NCBI GenBank assembly: GCA_030656435.1
Contig: JAUSOA010000089.1
Location: 1-14,842 of the forward strand
Source: Acholeplasmataceae bacterium
Lineage (GTDB): Bacteria > Bacillota_I > Bacilli_A > Acholeplasmatales > Acholeplasmataceae
DNA length: 14,842 bases
Direction of reading: 5' to 3'
Positions 14,228 through 14,842 of this stretch are shown here, one piece after another. Position numbers and translations under genes: made by a program. Numbering within the stretch: the stretch's first letter is position 1; each line of letters starts with the position of its first letter. The notes under the pieces are model-generated. The model ran no database searches. It saw only the letters and a program-made list of their open reading frames with translations, and was not told the DNA's origin.

Positions 14228-14842
14228 TTATTTTAATACGTCAATGAGTTCTGCTTTTTTAAGGGTTGAAGTTCCAGTAATGCCACGTTCTTTAGCAAGG
14301 TTACGTAATTCAGCAACTGTCATTGTTTCAAGATTCACTGTTTCTGCTACCTTTTCAACAACAACTTTTTCTTCAACTACAACTTCTTCAACAACAGCTT
14401 CTTCAACAACAGCTTCTTCAACTTTAGGTTCTACTACGGTTTCTGCCGCAGCTTCTCTAGTTTGTTCTCTTGGCTTGTATGGTTGTCTGTCTCTTTTTGG
14501 AGCTGCTGATGTGATAGGTTCGTCTTCGAACTTCTCAACAACACCACCTTGAGCTTCAATAACTGCGTTACCCATTACCCAAGTAATTAGTTTGACGGCA
14601 CGGATTGCATCGTCATTCGCTGGAATGATGTGGTCAACGTCATCTGGATCACAGTTTGTATCTACGATACCGAATACTGCGATGCCTAATTTACGTGCTT
14701 CAAGAATAGCATTGCTTTCTTTTCTTGGATCAACGATGAAGATTGCTTCTGGAACCTTCTTCATTTCCTTGATACCACCTAAGAATTTTTCAAGACGATC
14801 ACGTTCATGCTTTAGTTGAAGAACTTCTTTTTTAGGAAGTTT
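14228..14842 (-). CDS. rpsB: Ribosomal protein S2, 3' part, with C-terminal Rho_N/SAP-like extension
   Basis: S2 is a small-subunit ribosomal protein that binds late to the 30S head/platform junction together with S1 or its analogues. The window holds 204 codons; the N-terminal part lies beyond base 14842. S2 core features are GGIKEMKKVPEAIFIVDP, EARKLGIAVFGIVDTNCDPD and IIPANDDAIRAVKLIT. S2 proteins normally end shortly after this core. Here about 100 extra residues follow: a basic/proline stretch, a V/E-rich segment with repeats of VEEAV, and a final block of about 35 residues (MTVAELRNLAKERGITG, STLKKAELIDVL) that resembles the Rho_N or SAP helix-extension-helix fold, which can bind nucleic acid. 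The extension is in frame and ends in TAA. The partial open frame has no visible start; the internal Met at 14762-14764 is not the start. Confidence 0.95.
   Translation of the reverse strand, partial: KLPKKEVLQLKHERDRLEKFLGGIKEMKKVPEAIFIVDPRKESNAILEARKLGIAVFGIVDTNCDPDDVDHIIPANDDAIRAVKLITWVMGNAVIEAQGGVVEKFEDEPITSAAPKRDRQPYKPREQTREAAAETVVEPKVEEAVVEEAVVEEVVVEEKVVVEKVAETVNLETMTVAELRNLAKERGITGTSTLKKAELIDVLK
14383..14422. repeat. 15-bp tandem repeat inside rpsB
   Basis: The unit CTTCTTCAACAACAG occurs at 14383-14397 and 14398-14412, with ten bases of a third copy. On the coding strand it gives repeated VEEAV in the S2 linker. The period is a multiple of three, so gain or loss of a unit keeps the frame and only changes linker length. 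Confidence 0.9.

Noticed and set aside
14244..14552. Plus-strand Ser/Thr-rich open frame opposite rpsB
   Set aside because: It is the antisense of the V/E repeat linker; its low complexity simply mirrors the repeat.
1..14842. CRISPR array, tRNA or rRNA genes
   Set aside because: No spaced direct repeats of suitable size, and no stretch free of coding is long enough or shaped like a tRNA or rRNA; all gaps are 141 bases or shorter and are explained by promoters and terminators.

Overview
The window is a low-GC bacterial chromosome segment in which every gene I can support reads on the minus strand, so transcription runs from high to low coordinates. TGA ends cdsA and uppS, TAA and TAG end other genes, and tryptophan is encoded by TGG. 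The standard code is therefore in use, not the Mycoplasma/Spiroplasma code. The low GC, the MEP-pathway gene dxr and the gene order suggest an Acholeplasma-like mollicute or a related low-GC Firmicute. That placement is inference.

The backbone is the conserved translation/lipid cluster rpsB-tsf-pyrH-frr-(...)-uppS-cdsA-dxr. On the right (11962-14842) are the 3' part of rpsB, then tsf, pyrH and frr: ribosomal protein S2, EF-Ts, UMP kinase and ribosome recycling factor. On the left (1-2394) are uppS, cdsA and the 5' part of dxr: undecaprenyl-PP synthase, CDP-diglyceride synthase and DXP reductoisomerase. These three are coupled by two ATGA stop/start overlaps. In Bacillus-type genomes frr is followed directly by uppS.

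Here the two halves are separated by about 9.5 kb (2395-11961). This block holds two tandem, diverged copies of a two-gene ABC cassette. Each cassette encodes two different half-transporters (A, about 705 aa; B, about 819 aa) with an N-terminal ATPase fused to a MacB/FtsX-type four-helix permease. All ATPase motifs are intact in all four proteins. Each cassette has its own sigma-A-like promoter and intrinsic terminator, and uppS has a candidate promoter after the block. Cassette I (7248-11831, transcribed first) has a perfect 7-bp-arm palindrome between its -35 and -10 boxes, which is a strong operator candidate. No sensor kinase, regulator or HlyD-like adaptor gene lies in the window.

Three other points stand out. 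First, pyrH carries an in-frame UAA at codon 184, and 53 further codons that clearly encode the PyrH C-terminus follow in the same frame. The codons around this stop match the classical tobamovirus leaky-stop context. Second, ribosomal protein S2 has a V/E-rich repeat linker and a Rho_N/SAP-like helical domain appended to its C-terminus. Third, the rpsB-tsf gap holds a GC-rich hairpin that may act as an attenuator.
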